Made by a program: the position numbers and the translations under genes. The notes under the pieces were generated by a model. The model was not told the origin of the DNA. It made no database searches and saw only the letters and a program-made list of their open reading frames with translations. A stretch of 64,000 nt of DNA from Aliiroseovarius pelagivivens. Lineage in GTDB: Bacteria > Pseudomonadota > Alphaproteobacteria > Rhodobacterales > Rhodobacteraceae. Location of the stretch: contig NZ_OMOI01000001.1 in assembly GCF_900302485.1 (NCBI RefSeq), forward strand, positions 1,178,001 through 1,242,000, in the 5' to 3' direction. Of this stretch, positions 8,191 through 14,843 are shown piece by piece (the first letter of the stretch is position 1; each line of letters begins with the position of its first letter).

Positions 8191-9945
8191 TTAAACCAGT
8201 GTTGCGCCAGCGGCACCGATAACGCCTTGCGTCTCGGCTTCGCCCATCAGCATGTCATTATGCGGTGCGCCCGACGGGATCATCGGGAAGCAGTTGGCGT
8301 GTTTTTCAACCAGAACGTCCAGAATGAACGGGCCGTCATAGTCCAGCATCTCTTGAATGGCGTCGTCCAGCTCGGCCGGGTCCGAGACCTGACGGCCCTT
8401 GCAGCCAAAGGCATCTGCCAGTTTCACGAAATCAGGCAGGCTTTCCGACCAGCTGTGCGAATAGCGTTCACCGTGCAGCAGTTCTTGCCACTGGCGTACC
8501 ATGCCCAGACGTTCGTTGTTCAGGATGAACTGTTTGATCGGCGCGCGGAACTGAACCGCTGTGCCCATTTCTTGCATGTTCATCAGCCACGAGGCGTCGC
8601 CCGCCACGTTGATCACGCAGGCGTCGGGATGTGCGATCTGCGCACCCAGCGAGGCCGGCAGGCCATAACCCATCGTGCCCAAGCCACCCGAGGTCAACCA
8701 GCGGTTCGGATCTTCGAAGCCCAGGAACTGCGCGGCCCACATCTGGTGCTGGCCCACTTCGGTCGCAACATAGCGGTCCTTGTCCTTGGTCAGCGCCTCA
8801 AGGCGTTCCAGCGCGTGTTGAGGCTGAATGACGTCATCGGTTTTCTGATAGGACAGGCAGCGACGCTCTTGCCATTCGCCGATCTGTCCGGTCCATTTGG
8901 CCAGACCGTCTTTGTTGGTCTTACGCCCGCGCGCTTTCCAGACCTTCAGAAGGTCCTCAAGTACATGCCCAACATCGCCGATGATCGGCAGATCCACGTG
9001 GATCACTTTGTTGATCGAGCTCGGGTCGATGTCGATATGCGCTTTCTTCGAGTTGGGACTGAACGCATCCAGGCGGCCGGTGATCCGGTCGTCGAAACGC
9101 GCACCAACGCAGATCATCAGATCGCAGTCATGCATCGCCATATTGGCTTCATAAAGACCGTGCATGCCCAGCATGCCCAGCCAATGTTCACCCGAAGCGG
9201 GGTAGGCGCCCAGACCCATCAGGGTCGAGGTGATCGGGAAGCCAGTCGCGTCTACCAGTTCGCGCAACAATTGACTGGCCGCAGGTCCAGAGTTGATCAC
9301 GCCGCCGCCGGTATAGAAGATCGGACGCTCGGCGGTTTCCATCAGCTCGGCCAGTTCGGTGATCGCGTCGATGTCACCGCGCATCTGCGGCTGGTAGTGA
9401 CCAGTTTCGGTCTTGGCAGGCGGTGTATAGCTGCCGGTCGCAAACTGAACATCCTTCGGAATGTCGATCAGCGTCGGTCCTGGACGGCCCGACATCGCCA
9501 CGTGGAACGCCTGATGGATGGTCTCGGACAGCTTGTCAGTCTCTTTCACCAACCAGTTATGCTTGGTGCAAGGGCGGGTGATGCCAACGGTGTCGGCTTC
9601 CTGAAAACCGTCGGTGCCGATCATGAATGTCGGAACCTGACCGGTCAGAACAACCAGCGGGATCGAATCCAGCAAAGCGTCAGTCAGGCCGGTTACGGCG
9701 TTCGTCGCACCGGGACCCGAGGTTACCAAAACAACGCCGGGCTTGCCGGTCGCGCGGGCATAGCCCTCGGCGGCGTGGACGGCGCCCTGTTCGTGGCGCA
9801 CAAGGATGTGACGAATATCGTTCTGCTGAAAGATCTCGTCATAAATTGGTAGGACGGCGCCCCCGGGATACCCGAATACTGTGTCCACACCCTGATCCTT
9901 CAGGGCTTGAACTACCATTTTCGCTCCGGTCATCTGACGTGTCAT
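8191..9945 (-). CDS. ilvB: Acetolactate synthase large (catalytic) subunit
   Basis: Thiamine-diphosphate enzyme that condenses pyruvate with pyruvate or 2-oxobutyrate in branched-chain amino-acid synthesis. It has 584 residues, normal for the family. Visible landmarks are [16 protein letters not shown] near the N-terminus (with the catalytic Glu in [15 protein letters not shown]), [12 protein letters not shown] in the FAD/central domain, and the ThDP motif [16 protein letters not shown] near residue 470. I chose ATG 9945 because GGAGAA lies just upstream and the encoded [15 protein letters not shown] is the usual start; an in-frame start at 9993 would sit inside the attenuator hairpin. It is co-transcribed with ilvN. 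Confidence 0.96.
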   Translation of the reverse strand: MTRQMTGAKMVVQALKDQGVDTVFGYPGGAVLPIYDEIFQQNDIRHILVRHEQGAVHAAEGYARATGKPGVVLVTSGPGATNAVTGLTDALLDSIPLVVLTGQVPTFMIGTDGFQEADTVGITRPCTKHNWLVKETDKLSETIHQAFHVAMSGRPGPTLIDIPKDVQFATGSYTPPAKTETGHYQPQMRGDIDAITELAELMETAERPIFYTGGGVINSGPAASQLLRELVDATGFPITSTLMGLGAYPASGEHWLGMLGMHGLYEANMAMHDCDLMICVGARFDDRITGRLDAFSPNSKKAHIDIDPSSINKVIHVDLPIIGDVGHVLEDLLKVWKARGRKTNKDGLAKWTGQIGEWQERRCLSYQKTDDVIQPQHALERLEALTKDKDRYVATEVGQHQMWAAQFLGFEDPNRWLTSGGLGTMGYGLPASLGAQIAHPDACVINVAGDASWLMNMQEMGTAVQFRAPIKQFILNNERLGMVRQWQELLHGERYSHSWSESLPDFVKLADAFGCKGRQVSDPAELDDAIQEMLDYDGPFILDVLVEKHANCFPMIPSGAPHNDMLMGEAETQGVIGAAGATLV

Positions 9946-9975
9946 CTTCTTCTCCGTTCCACGTGCGCTTCTCAC

Positions 9976-10002
9976 AAAAAAGCCCCCGATCATTTCGGGG
10001 GC
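9976..10002 (-). terminator. ilvBN attenuator (leader terminator)
   Basis: In the minus-strand RNA, GCCCCCGA (10002-9995) pairs with TCGGGGGC (9989-9982), followed by TTTTTT (9981-9976). This intrinsic terminator stands 30 nt before the ilvB start and downstream of a leader peptide. An alternative 10-bp pairing (GGCGCATGGG at 10043-10034 with CCCATGCGCC at 10009-10000) overlaps its first three stem bases and can act as the antiterminator. Confidence 0.85.
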
Positions 10003-10026
10003 GCATGGGGTTCCATTATGGTTCCG

Positions 10027-10089
10027 TTACCGGCCCATGCGCCAATTTCTAACAAGTACTAGGACGCTGCCCATTTCGGGTTTTCCCAT
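10027..10089 (-). CDS. ilvBN leader peptide
   Basis: A 20-residue reading frame from ATG 10089 to TAA 10029..10027, encoding MGKPEMGSVLVLVRNWRMGR. The consecutive Val-Leu-Val-Leu-Val codons (10065-10051) are what a leader sensing charged tRNA-Val and tRNA-Leu needs. The following codons form the 5' arm of the antiterminator (10043-10034), so a ribosome that reaches the stop masks it, while one stalled on the Val/Leu run leaves it free. A TTG at 10101 in the same frame has AAGGA five bases upstream and may be the true start (24 residues). There is no Ile codon run. Confidence 0.8.
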   Translation of the reverse strand: MGKPEMGSVLVLVRNWRMGR

Positions 10090-10137
10090 GTTCTTGCCCA
10101 AGGGGATCCTTGAAGGCTTCATCAATATATGCGCGGG

Positions 10138-10166
10138 ACATTATGAGCGGTCGGCGGGGGCGTCAA
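10138..10166 (-). promoter_or_regulatory. Sigma-70-type promoter of ilvBN
   Basis: On the minus strand, TTGACG (10166-10161) is separated by exactly 17 bases from TAATGT (10143-10138), close to consensus. Predicted initiation near 10131 would give a leader of about 185 nt containing the leader peptide and attenuator. Confidence 0.75.
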
Positions 10167-10282
10167 CCGCGAAAGCGTGTATAAAATGTCGTGCAGGCGA
10201 ATTTTTTGTAATTTTTGGTCTTCTTGGGGTGGGTCGGGCGCAATTTATGGAAATTCAGGCGGTATTCGGTCCGTTTTTCCAT
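10163..10282 (-). CDS. Possible small basic protein (39 residues)
   Basis: A short open frame from ATG 10282 to TGA at 10165..10163, encoding a 39-residue protein very rich in Lys, Arg and aromatic residues (starts MEKRTEYRLNFHKLRP). It sits between bpt and the ilvBN promoter; its stop overlaps the ilvBN -35. Only a weak ribosome site (GAAG five bases upstream) is visible, and no family is recognised. It may equally be non-coding spacer with a chance frame. Confidence 0.22.
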   Translation of the reverse strand: MEKRTEYRLNFHKLRPTHPKKTKNYKKFACTTFYTRFRG

Positions 10283-10338
10283 GAATTCTTCGCGCCAAAC
10301 CATGCACGCGCAGCAACGCGCCGAACTTTTGCGTCTTG

Positions 10339-11196
10339 TCAGGCTTCGCGATGGCTCTTGCTGGCCGTGTCCGGCAAAGTGATGCTGGCCACCTGTTCTG
10401 CGATTGGATCGGTGGATAGGGGGTGCAGCTCGGCCGAGTAATCTTCGTCCGTAATCAGTGGTGTCCAATGATTGTCGCGGTAGATCTCGATGGATGAAAA
10501 CGTGGCCTTATAGTCCATCTTCGGGCTGCCGGGCACCCAGTAACCCAGATAGACGTATGGAAGGCCAGCCTCGCGCGCGATGTTGATGTGATCGAGGATC
10601 ATATAGGTGCCAAGGGATTTGCGATGCCATTCGGGATCGTAAAAGGAATAGACCATGGACAACCCGTCCTCGAGCACATCGGTCAGGCAGACCGCGCGCA
10701 ATGGACCATTCGCGTCATCCCCCGGATGCTGATCCGGGCCACGCTCGGCATATTCGATCACACGGCTTTTGATCGGGGTTTCTTCGATCATCGCGGCAAA
10801 CTCGAACACATCCATATCCGCCATGCCACCTTCGGCGTGGCGATTGTCCAGATAGCGGCGGAAAAGTTCGTACTGATCTTCGCTGGCCCACGGGGCGCGG
10901 GCGCGGCGTTCAAGGATCGCATTGCGCTTGGCTGTGCGGCGTTGGCTTTTGGTGGGTTTGAAATCAGCGACTCGGATCCGCGCGGACAAACAGGCCGAGC
11001 ATTCGGCGCAGGACGGGCGATAGAGGACGTTTTGCGATCGTCGGAACCCTTGCTTTGACAGGGTGTCGTTCAGTGTTTCCGCATGCTCGCCCTGAAGGGC
11101 CGTGAACAGCTTGCGTTCCATGCGCCCGTCAAGATACGGGCACTCCTGCGGAGCAGTCACATAGAACTGAGGGGCAAGCGGAAGTGTATGGCGCAT
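10339..11196 (-). CDS. bpt: Aspartate/glutamate leucyltransferase (N-end rule)
   Basis: Aminoacyl-tRNA-protein transferase that adds leucine to proteins with N-terminal Asp or Glu, marking them for ClpAP degradation. It has 285 residues. The N-terminus contains [16 protein letters not shown] and a cysteine-rich [16 protein letters not shown], and the C-terminal half contains the acyltransferase-fold sequence [20 protein letters not shown] and [15 protein letters not shown]. These are the marks of Bpt/Ate1-type transferases. GAGAG precedes the start. It follows an RDD protein gene on the same strand, with a hairpin between them. Confidence 0.93.
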   Translation of the reverse strand: MRHTLPLAPQFYVTAPQECPYLDGRMERKLFTALQGEHAETLNDTLSKQGFRRSQNVLYRPSCAECSACLSARIRVADFKPTKSQRRTAKRNAILERRARAPWASEDQYELFRRYLDNRHAEGGMADMDVFEFAAMIEETPIKSRVIEYAERGPDQHPGDDANGPLRAVCLTDVLEDGLSMVYSFYDPEWHRKSLGTYMILDHINIAREAGLPYVYLGYWVPGSPKMDYKATFSSIEIYRDNHWTPLITDEDYSAELHPLSTDPIAEQVASITLPDTASKSHREA

Positions 11197-11255
11197 GGTC
11201 TCTCGAAATCATCTCAAATCGAAACGAGCCTAGCCTGACCTTGCGGCTTCGGGCA

Positions 11256-11289
11256 AGCCCCCGTTGATTATCAGAGTAAACGGGGGCTT
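11256..11289. terminator. Inverted repeat, probable terminator between RDD and bpt genes
   Basis: AGCCCCCGTT (11256-11265) and AACGGGGGCT (11279-11288) can form a 10-bp stem. On the plus strand it is followed by TTTT, on the minus strand by TGCCC, so the T-run is better on the strand without an upstream gene. In context it probably reduces read-through from the RDD gene into bpt. Confidence 0.5.
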
Positions 11290-11306
11290 TTCCGCGTAAT
11301 CCGGCG

Positions 11307-11792
11307 TTAGCGCCGCTCGGACGTGCGGTTGATGGCGGCGGTGCCCAGCACCATGTCACTAAGCCCTTGGCCACGTGCGGTGGTGAACATCATGACCAAC
11401 GAGATCATCTGAAGCACCCCTGTCGACACGGACATGTAATATCCCAAGGTGTGCAGGGCGGCGGTTTGGCGGTCAAACCGCTGACCGTCATGGCGGCGTA
11501 GTTCGATTGCGGTCAAGCGCATTCCGATGGTTGCGGACTTATTGGTCAGTGTGGTCATTCGATAGACAAAACCAACCGCCAGATAGACAAGTCCCGACAG
11601 GAAAAATCCAATCCCAAAGGTCAAAATCCCGATGCAAAAGAACATCCCAAAGATCAGCACCACGTCGATGAACCACGCCAGAAGGCGTTTCAGCGTCACA
11701 TCCTGATAGAACTCGGCCTGAGTGTCAGGGTCCGGCAAGCCCCAAAGGCCTGCGCCGTTGGGATTGCTGCGATGGTCGTAAGAATGGGTCAT
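11307..11792 (-). CDS. RDD-family membrane protein
   Basis: A 161-residue inner-membrane protein with an RDD domain. KRLLAWFIDVVLIFGMFFCIGI carries the RDD-type Arg...Asp arrangement at the start of the first membrane segment. Two further hydrophobic segments follow (about residues 56-77 and 120-140), and TIGMRLTAIELRR is the typical RDD loop. No transport function is established for this group. AGGACG lies before the start ATG at 11792. Confidence 0.88.
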   Translation of the reverse strand: MTHSYDHRSNPNGAGLWGLPDPDTQAEFYQDVTLKRLLAWFIDVVLIFGMFFCIGILTFGIGFFLSGLVYLAVGFVYRMTTLTNKSATIGMRLTAIELRRHDGQRFDRQTAALHTLGYYMSVSTGVLQMISLVMMFTTARGQGLSDMVLGTAAINRTSERR

Positions 11793-11871
11793 TGCGTCCT
11801 AGGCATTTTCTTGGGTCATGCAGAACCCGGCCCCCAAAAAGGGCCGGGAGAATTGTAAACTCGCGTCAAGT

Positions 11872-12396
11872 TTACTTCTTTTTGCGCTTGGGTTCATCCA
11901 GGATTTCGACATCCTCGGCCACGTCTTCAACATCATCTTCCGACAGGTCACCCTCGTCGATGGTCGAGTTGCGAGCGGCTTCAGCGCGATCGTCCATGAA
12001 CTGGTCAAACTCGGACTTGTCCTTTGCGGCGCGCAGACGTTCAAGGAAGGCTTCAAAGGCTTCCTGTTCGCTCATCAAACGGCGCAGGGTCTCGGCCTTA
12101 TAGGCGTCAAACGCGGTGTTGCCCGAGCTTGCAAAGCCGTGGCGGTGCGACATGTGGCGGTCCTGCCAAGCCTGGCTGTCATGGGTGCGGCGGTGAGAAC
12201 AGGATTTCGAAAACATGCGTTTGCTCCAGATCATATATGCAAGAAGGGCAAGGCCGACTGGCCAGAAAAGGATGAAGCTGACGACCATGGTGGCGATCCA
12301 AGCGCCTTTACCACGAGCGTCCAGCCATGCCTCGGCGCGAGAAAACCAACCACGGGGGGCGGTTTCATAATGAGTGGTATGGGCGGCGGTGTTCAT
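11872..12396 (-). CDS. DUF2852 family membrane protein
   Basis: A 174-residue protein with one strongly hydrophobic segment (about residues 31-55, ATMVVSFILFWPVGLALLAYMIW), then a His/Ser-rich stretch, a coiled-coil-prone helical region and an acidic tail ending KRKKK. DUF2852 has no known function. I chose ATG 12396 because GGAG lies six bases upstream; the in-frame ATG 12 bases earlier has no such site. Two copies of a 19-bp palindrome lie 35-112 bp upstream, so the gene is likely under a dedicated repressor. It is downstream of, and on the same strand as, the b561 gene pair, but a terminator separates them. Confidence 0.78.
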   Translation of the reverse strand: MNTAAHTTHYETAPRGWFSRAEAWLDARGKGAWIATMVVSFILFWPVGLALLAYMIWSKRMFSKSCSHRRTHDSQAWQDRHMSHRHGFASSGNTAFDAYKAETLRRLMSEQEAFEAFLERLRAAKDKSEFDQFMDDRAEAARNSTIDEGDLSEDDVEDVAEDVEILDEPKRKKK

Positions 12397-12430
12397 AATG
12401 GTCTCCATCGTGCTGACTGTGTTTCGTTTA

Positions 12431-12449
12431 ATGTGAATGCCTTTCACAT
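12431..12449. promoter_or_regulatory. 19-bp palindrome, copy 1
   Basis: ATGTGAATGCCTTTCACAT: perfect 7-bp arms ATGTGAA/TTCACAT with a 5-bp centre. It lies 35 bp upstream of the DUF2852 start. A second copy is 59 bp further upstream. This is a probable operator; I cannot assign the regulator family. Confidence 0.6.
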
Positions 12450-12489
12450 GACTAAGATGTGGGGACTTAACGGTTGGGTTCAAGGATAA

Positions 12490-12508
12490 ATGTGAAAGTA
12501 TTTTACAT
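12490..12508. promoter_or_regulatory. 19-bp palindrome, copy 2
   Basis: ATGTGAAAGTATTTTACAT: arms ATGTGAA/TTTACAT with one mismatch and the same 5-bp centre length as the copy at 12431-12449. Together they give the pattern ATGTRAA-N5-TTYACAT. The site lies between the terminator of the b561 operon and the DUF2852 gene. Confidence 0.6.
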
Positions 12509-12540
12509 TATTTTCGAAGTGCATTGAAATAATGAGATAA

Positions 12541-12571
12541 ATAAAGAAAAAGAGCGGTGAAAACTCACCGC
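12541..12571 (-). terminator. Terminator of the cytochrome b561 operon
   Basis: In the minus-strand RNA, GCGGTGA (12571-12565) pairs with TCACCGC (12560-12554) across a four-base loop, followed by TCTTTTTCTTTAT. Confidence 0.82.
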
Positions 12572-12597
12572 CCTTTTGGGTTTCACAAGGTCGAAAG

Positions 12598-13086
12598 TCA
12601 GGCCGGAAGGGCGCTGGAGGGTGCTTTTTGACCTAGCCGTGGCTTGAACGCGCCCATGATCAGCTCTGTTACAAGTGGCAGCACGTTGGACATCCCAACG
12701 AGCGCCTCGCGTGCTTCCAGTGCGTGGAACGCGTCGCTCACTGGTTCTGCCGGGTCGCCTGCTTCTGCAAGGGCAAGCAGGTCGGGCATCATCGGCACAA
12801 GGAAGACAAATGCGTTCACTGCTAGGAACGCCTGACAGGCAAGCTTGACGATCATCCAGCGCGCGCGCTCTTTCCAGATGAAGAACAGTGCCAAGTCGCA
12901 CGCGAGTTTAAGACCCAGACCTGGCAGGATAAGGATATAGGCGCTGGTCAGCTTGTAATTGTAGACCGTCACCGCGGTTGCGCCATCTGGTGTTCCGATG
13001 ACAGCTCCAATCACGATGTGAGAGAGAATACCGCCGACATATAGAATGCCGGCGATCTCGTTTACGAAATCGAGGGTCCTGCGCAC
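12598..13086 (-). CDS. Integral membrane protein, unknown function
   Basis: A 162-residue protein with four predicted membrane segments (about residues 7-29, 45-70, 78-98 and 130-146). It lies three bases after the cytochrome b561 gene on the same strand, so the two are surely co-transcribed, and both diverge from a MarR regulator. It resembles the broad class of DUF2269-like four-helix proteins, but I cannot confirm that from sequence alone. A role beside the b561 in membrane electron transfer is inference. Confidence 0.75.
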   Translation of the reverse strand: MRRTLDFVNEIAGILYVGGILSHIVIGAVIGTPDGATAVTVYNYKLTSAYILILPGLGLKLACDLALFFIWKERARWMIVKLACQAFLAVNAFVFLVPMMPDLLALAEAGDPAEPVSDAFHALEAREALVGMSNVLPLVTELIMGAFKPRLGQKAPSSALPA

Positions 13087-13089
13087 GGC

Positions 13090-13623
13090 TCAGGCGTCCC
13101 GATTTCCAAACCACATGCGGCTGAACAGCCCGTCTTTCAGCTTGAACTGGTGATAGGCCCAACCCGCGATATGAGCCACAATGGTGAGCATCAACAGTTT
13201 TGACAGGATACCATGCGCTGTGCGCGGCACGAGGTGGTCAAAGCTTTCTGGCAGAGGTGCTCCGGAGCCGAAGAATACAATATCTGGCAGCCCTGCACCC
13301 ATCGCGATGCCCATGCCGCTGGCGACCATCAGGAACACAAGAATATAGAGAACCCAATGGGCGGCGCCGCCCGCAAAGTTCAAGAAGCCGTTTCCAGTGT
13401 CGGCTTTCGGTGGATGTGCGCTGCGCAGGCGCGTGACAAGGCGCACGATCATCAGGACGCCGACTATGATGCCGATCGACATGTGGCCGCGTAGGCTGAA
13501 CATTTTGTCTGGGTGATCATTTGGTAGAGCAGCAAGAACATTCGACCCCATGACCAAAGCAACAAGGATCATTAGGGCGAGAACCCAGTGAAGGGAGACA
13601 AGTAAGGGGTGATAACGTTTCAT
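13090..13623 (-). CDS. Cytochrome b561 family protein
   Basis: A 177-residue four-helix di-heme membrane cytochrome. Candidate heme-ligating histidines are visible in SLHWVLALMI (helix 1), LRGHMSIGII (helix 2), AAHWVLYILVFL (helix 3) and IVAHIAGWAYHQF (helix 4), as in bacterial b561 proteins, which oxidise quinol or pass electrons to periplasmic partners. I start at ATG 13623 (MKRYHPLLVSLHW), which gives the family's usual N-terminus. The divergent MarR gene and the TTGCAA-rich palindromes between them suggest direct regulation. Confidence 0.88.
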   Translation of the reverse strand: MKRYHPLLVSLHWVLALMILVALVMGSNVLAALPNDHPDKMFSLRGHMSIGIIVGVLMIVRLVTRLRSAHPPKADTGNGFLNFAGGAAHWVLYILVFLMVASGMGIAMGAGLPDIVFFGSGAPLPESFDHLVPRTAHGILSKLLMLTIVAHIAGWAYHQFKLKDGLFSRMWFGNRDA

Positions 13624-13662
13624 GGCTTTGATTTTCTCATTAGCTGGTAATGCGCCCAAGAT

Positions 13663-13701
13663 ACTTGCAAATGCAAATATTGCAAGTGGAAAGTTGCAAC
13701 T
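13663..13701. promoter_or_regulatory. Probable MarR operator(s)
   Basis: In the 137-bp divergent region, ACTTGCAA (13663-13670) and TTGCAAGT (13680-13687) form a perfect inverted repeat with a 9-bp centre. A second perfect palindrome, AGTTGCAACT, follows at 13692-13701. Repeated TTGCAA/TTGC elements between a MarR gene and its divergent neighbour are the usual layout of an autoregulated MarR operator. Confidence 0.6.
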
Positions 13702-13760
13702 GCAAGTGTTGTCGCTTATGTTGTGCTCGAACGACACGACAAACCTGCCGAGGTATGACC

Positions 13761-14240
13761 ATGAACAAGCCCGACTCTGTGCTTTCGGATTTACGCGATC
13801 AGGCACATATGACGCGCACCTCAAGCGCGGGTTGGATGCTTCAGCGGCTGGCTTGTATGACCGACACCCAGATGCAAGCCCGCTTGAAAGCCCACGGGTT
13901 AAAGATGGATCACTTCATCGTTTTGATGGCCCTGACCGAGAAAGAAGGGGCCAGCCAGACCGAGATCGGCGAAGGGCTGAGGATCGCGGGATATACGGTC
14001 TCGCGCGCACTTGATGCTCTTGAAAAGCGGGAGTTGGTTGAGCGTAAGCAGGACGAGCAGTCTCGTCGTACCCATCGGGTGTTTCTGACAGACGAAGGAC
14101 AGGCACTGATGCCCGTCATTTTTGGGATCATCGGCGAGCAGAACAAGGCTCTGCTGGGCCAATTGTCGCCGGATGATCAGCGCGAGTTCCTGCGTTTGCT
14201 GACGCTTCTAACCAATGCAGCGGGTTCTGATTGCGGCTGA
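13761..14240 (+). CDS. MarR-family transcriptional regulator
   Basis: A 159-residue winged-helix regulator. The helix-turn-helix is about residues 59-85 (SQTEIGEGLRIAGYTVSRALDALEKRELVER), followed by the wing QDEQSRRTHRVFLTDEGQAL. I chose ATG 13761 because GAGG at 13750-13753 is seven bases upstream. It is divergent from the cytochrome b561 gene, with candidate operators in between. MarR proteins usually sense small phenolic or oxidising signals and repress the adjacent genes; the ligand is unknown. Confidence 0.9.
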   Translation: MNKPDSVLSDLRDQAHMTRTSSAGWMLQRLACMTDTQMQARLKAHGLKMDHFIVLMALTEKEGASQTEIGEGLRIAGYTVSRALDALEKRELVERKQDEQSRRTHRVFLTDEGQALMPVIFGIIGEQNKALLGQLSPDDQREFLRLLTLLTNAAGSDCG

Positions 14241-14243
14241 TCC

Positions 14244-14711
14244 CTAGGTGAAGTCACCTAGCGTTGCGCCACAGATACGGATCAGATCGCGGGGCGCGGC
14301 AGGGAAAACATGCCGTGGCGTACCGGCGGCGGCCCAGACCTCATCAAACTCCAACAGGCGGGCGTCGTAAAAGGCGCGGACCGGATTGGTCAGCCCGACC
14401 GGAGATACGCCGCCGATGGCAAATCCAGTTTCAGCGCGGATCAGTTTCGCATCAGCTTTTCCCAAGGGTTCGCCCGCCAGGGCCGAGGCTTTGGCCGCAT
14501 CCACCTGATTGCCACCAGCCGTTAGAAACAACAGGACATGGCCCGAGGTTTCGCCGCGAAAGATGACGGATTTCGCAATCTGATCGATTTCGCAACCACA
14601 AGCGCGGGCCGCGTCTGCAGCGGTGCGCGTGCTGTCGGACATTTCGATGACGTTGGCGGCAATGCCCCCGTCTGCCAGCGCGGCTTTGACCCGTTTTAGG
14701 CTTTTGGACAT
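14244..14711 (-). CDS. YbaK/EbsC-type aminoacyl-tRNA deacylase
   Basis: A 155-residue protein of the YbaK/ProX fold, which hydrolyses mischarged Cys- or Ala-tRNA-Pro. DQIAKSVIFRG carries the conserved catalytic Lys, and FAIGGVSPVGLTNPVRAFYD is the GGVSPxG loop of the family. ATG 14711 follows AGGA with normal spacing. It is divergent from glnE and convergent with the MarR gene. Which mischarged tRNA it edits cannot be read from the sequence. Confidence 0.88.
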   Translation of the reverse strand: MSKSLKRVKAALADGGIAANVIEMSDSTRTAADAARACGCEIDQIAKSVIFRGETSGHVLLFLTAGGNQVDAAKASALAGEPLGKADAKLIRAETGFAIGGVSPVGLTNPVRAFYDARLLEFDEVWAAAGTPRHVFPAAPRDLIRICGATLGDFT

Positions 14712-14843
14712 TCCGGTTCCTGTCGTCTGCTTTGATCCTTTCAGGGACTGTAGCCTTTCAATGGCCATAGGCAAGCTGGCTCGAATGGTCGCAACCTGCT
14801 TTCCCATGTTGACCCGCCCCGCCGCCCGGCGCAATTTGCGCAT

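Noticed and set aside
8227-9852. A 541-codon plus-strand frame over ilvB
   Set aside because: Antisense shadow of a clear acetolactate synthase gene with no recognisable protein features.
10037-10441. Plus-strand 134-codon frame over the ilvBN leader and bpt end
   Set aside because: It crosses the leader peptide, the promoter and the end of bpt on the other strand, has no domain, and its start lies in the antiterminator.
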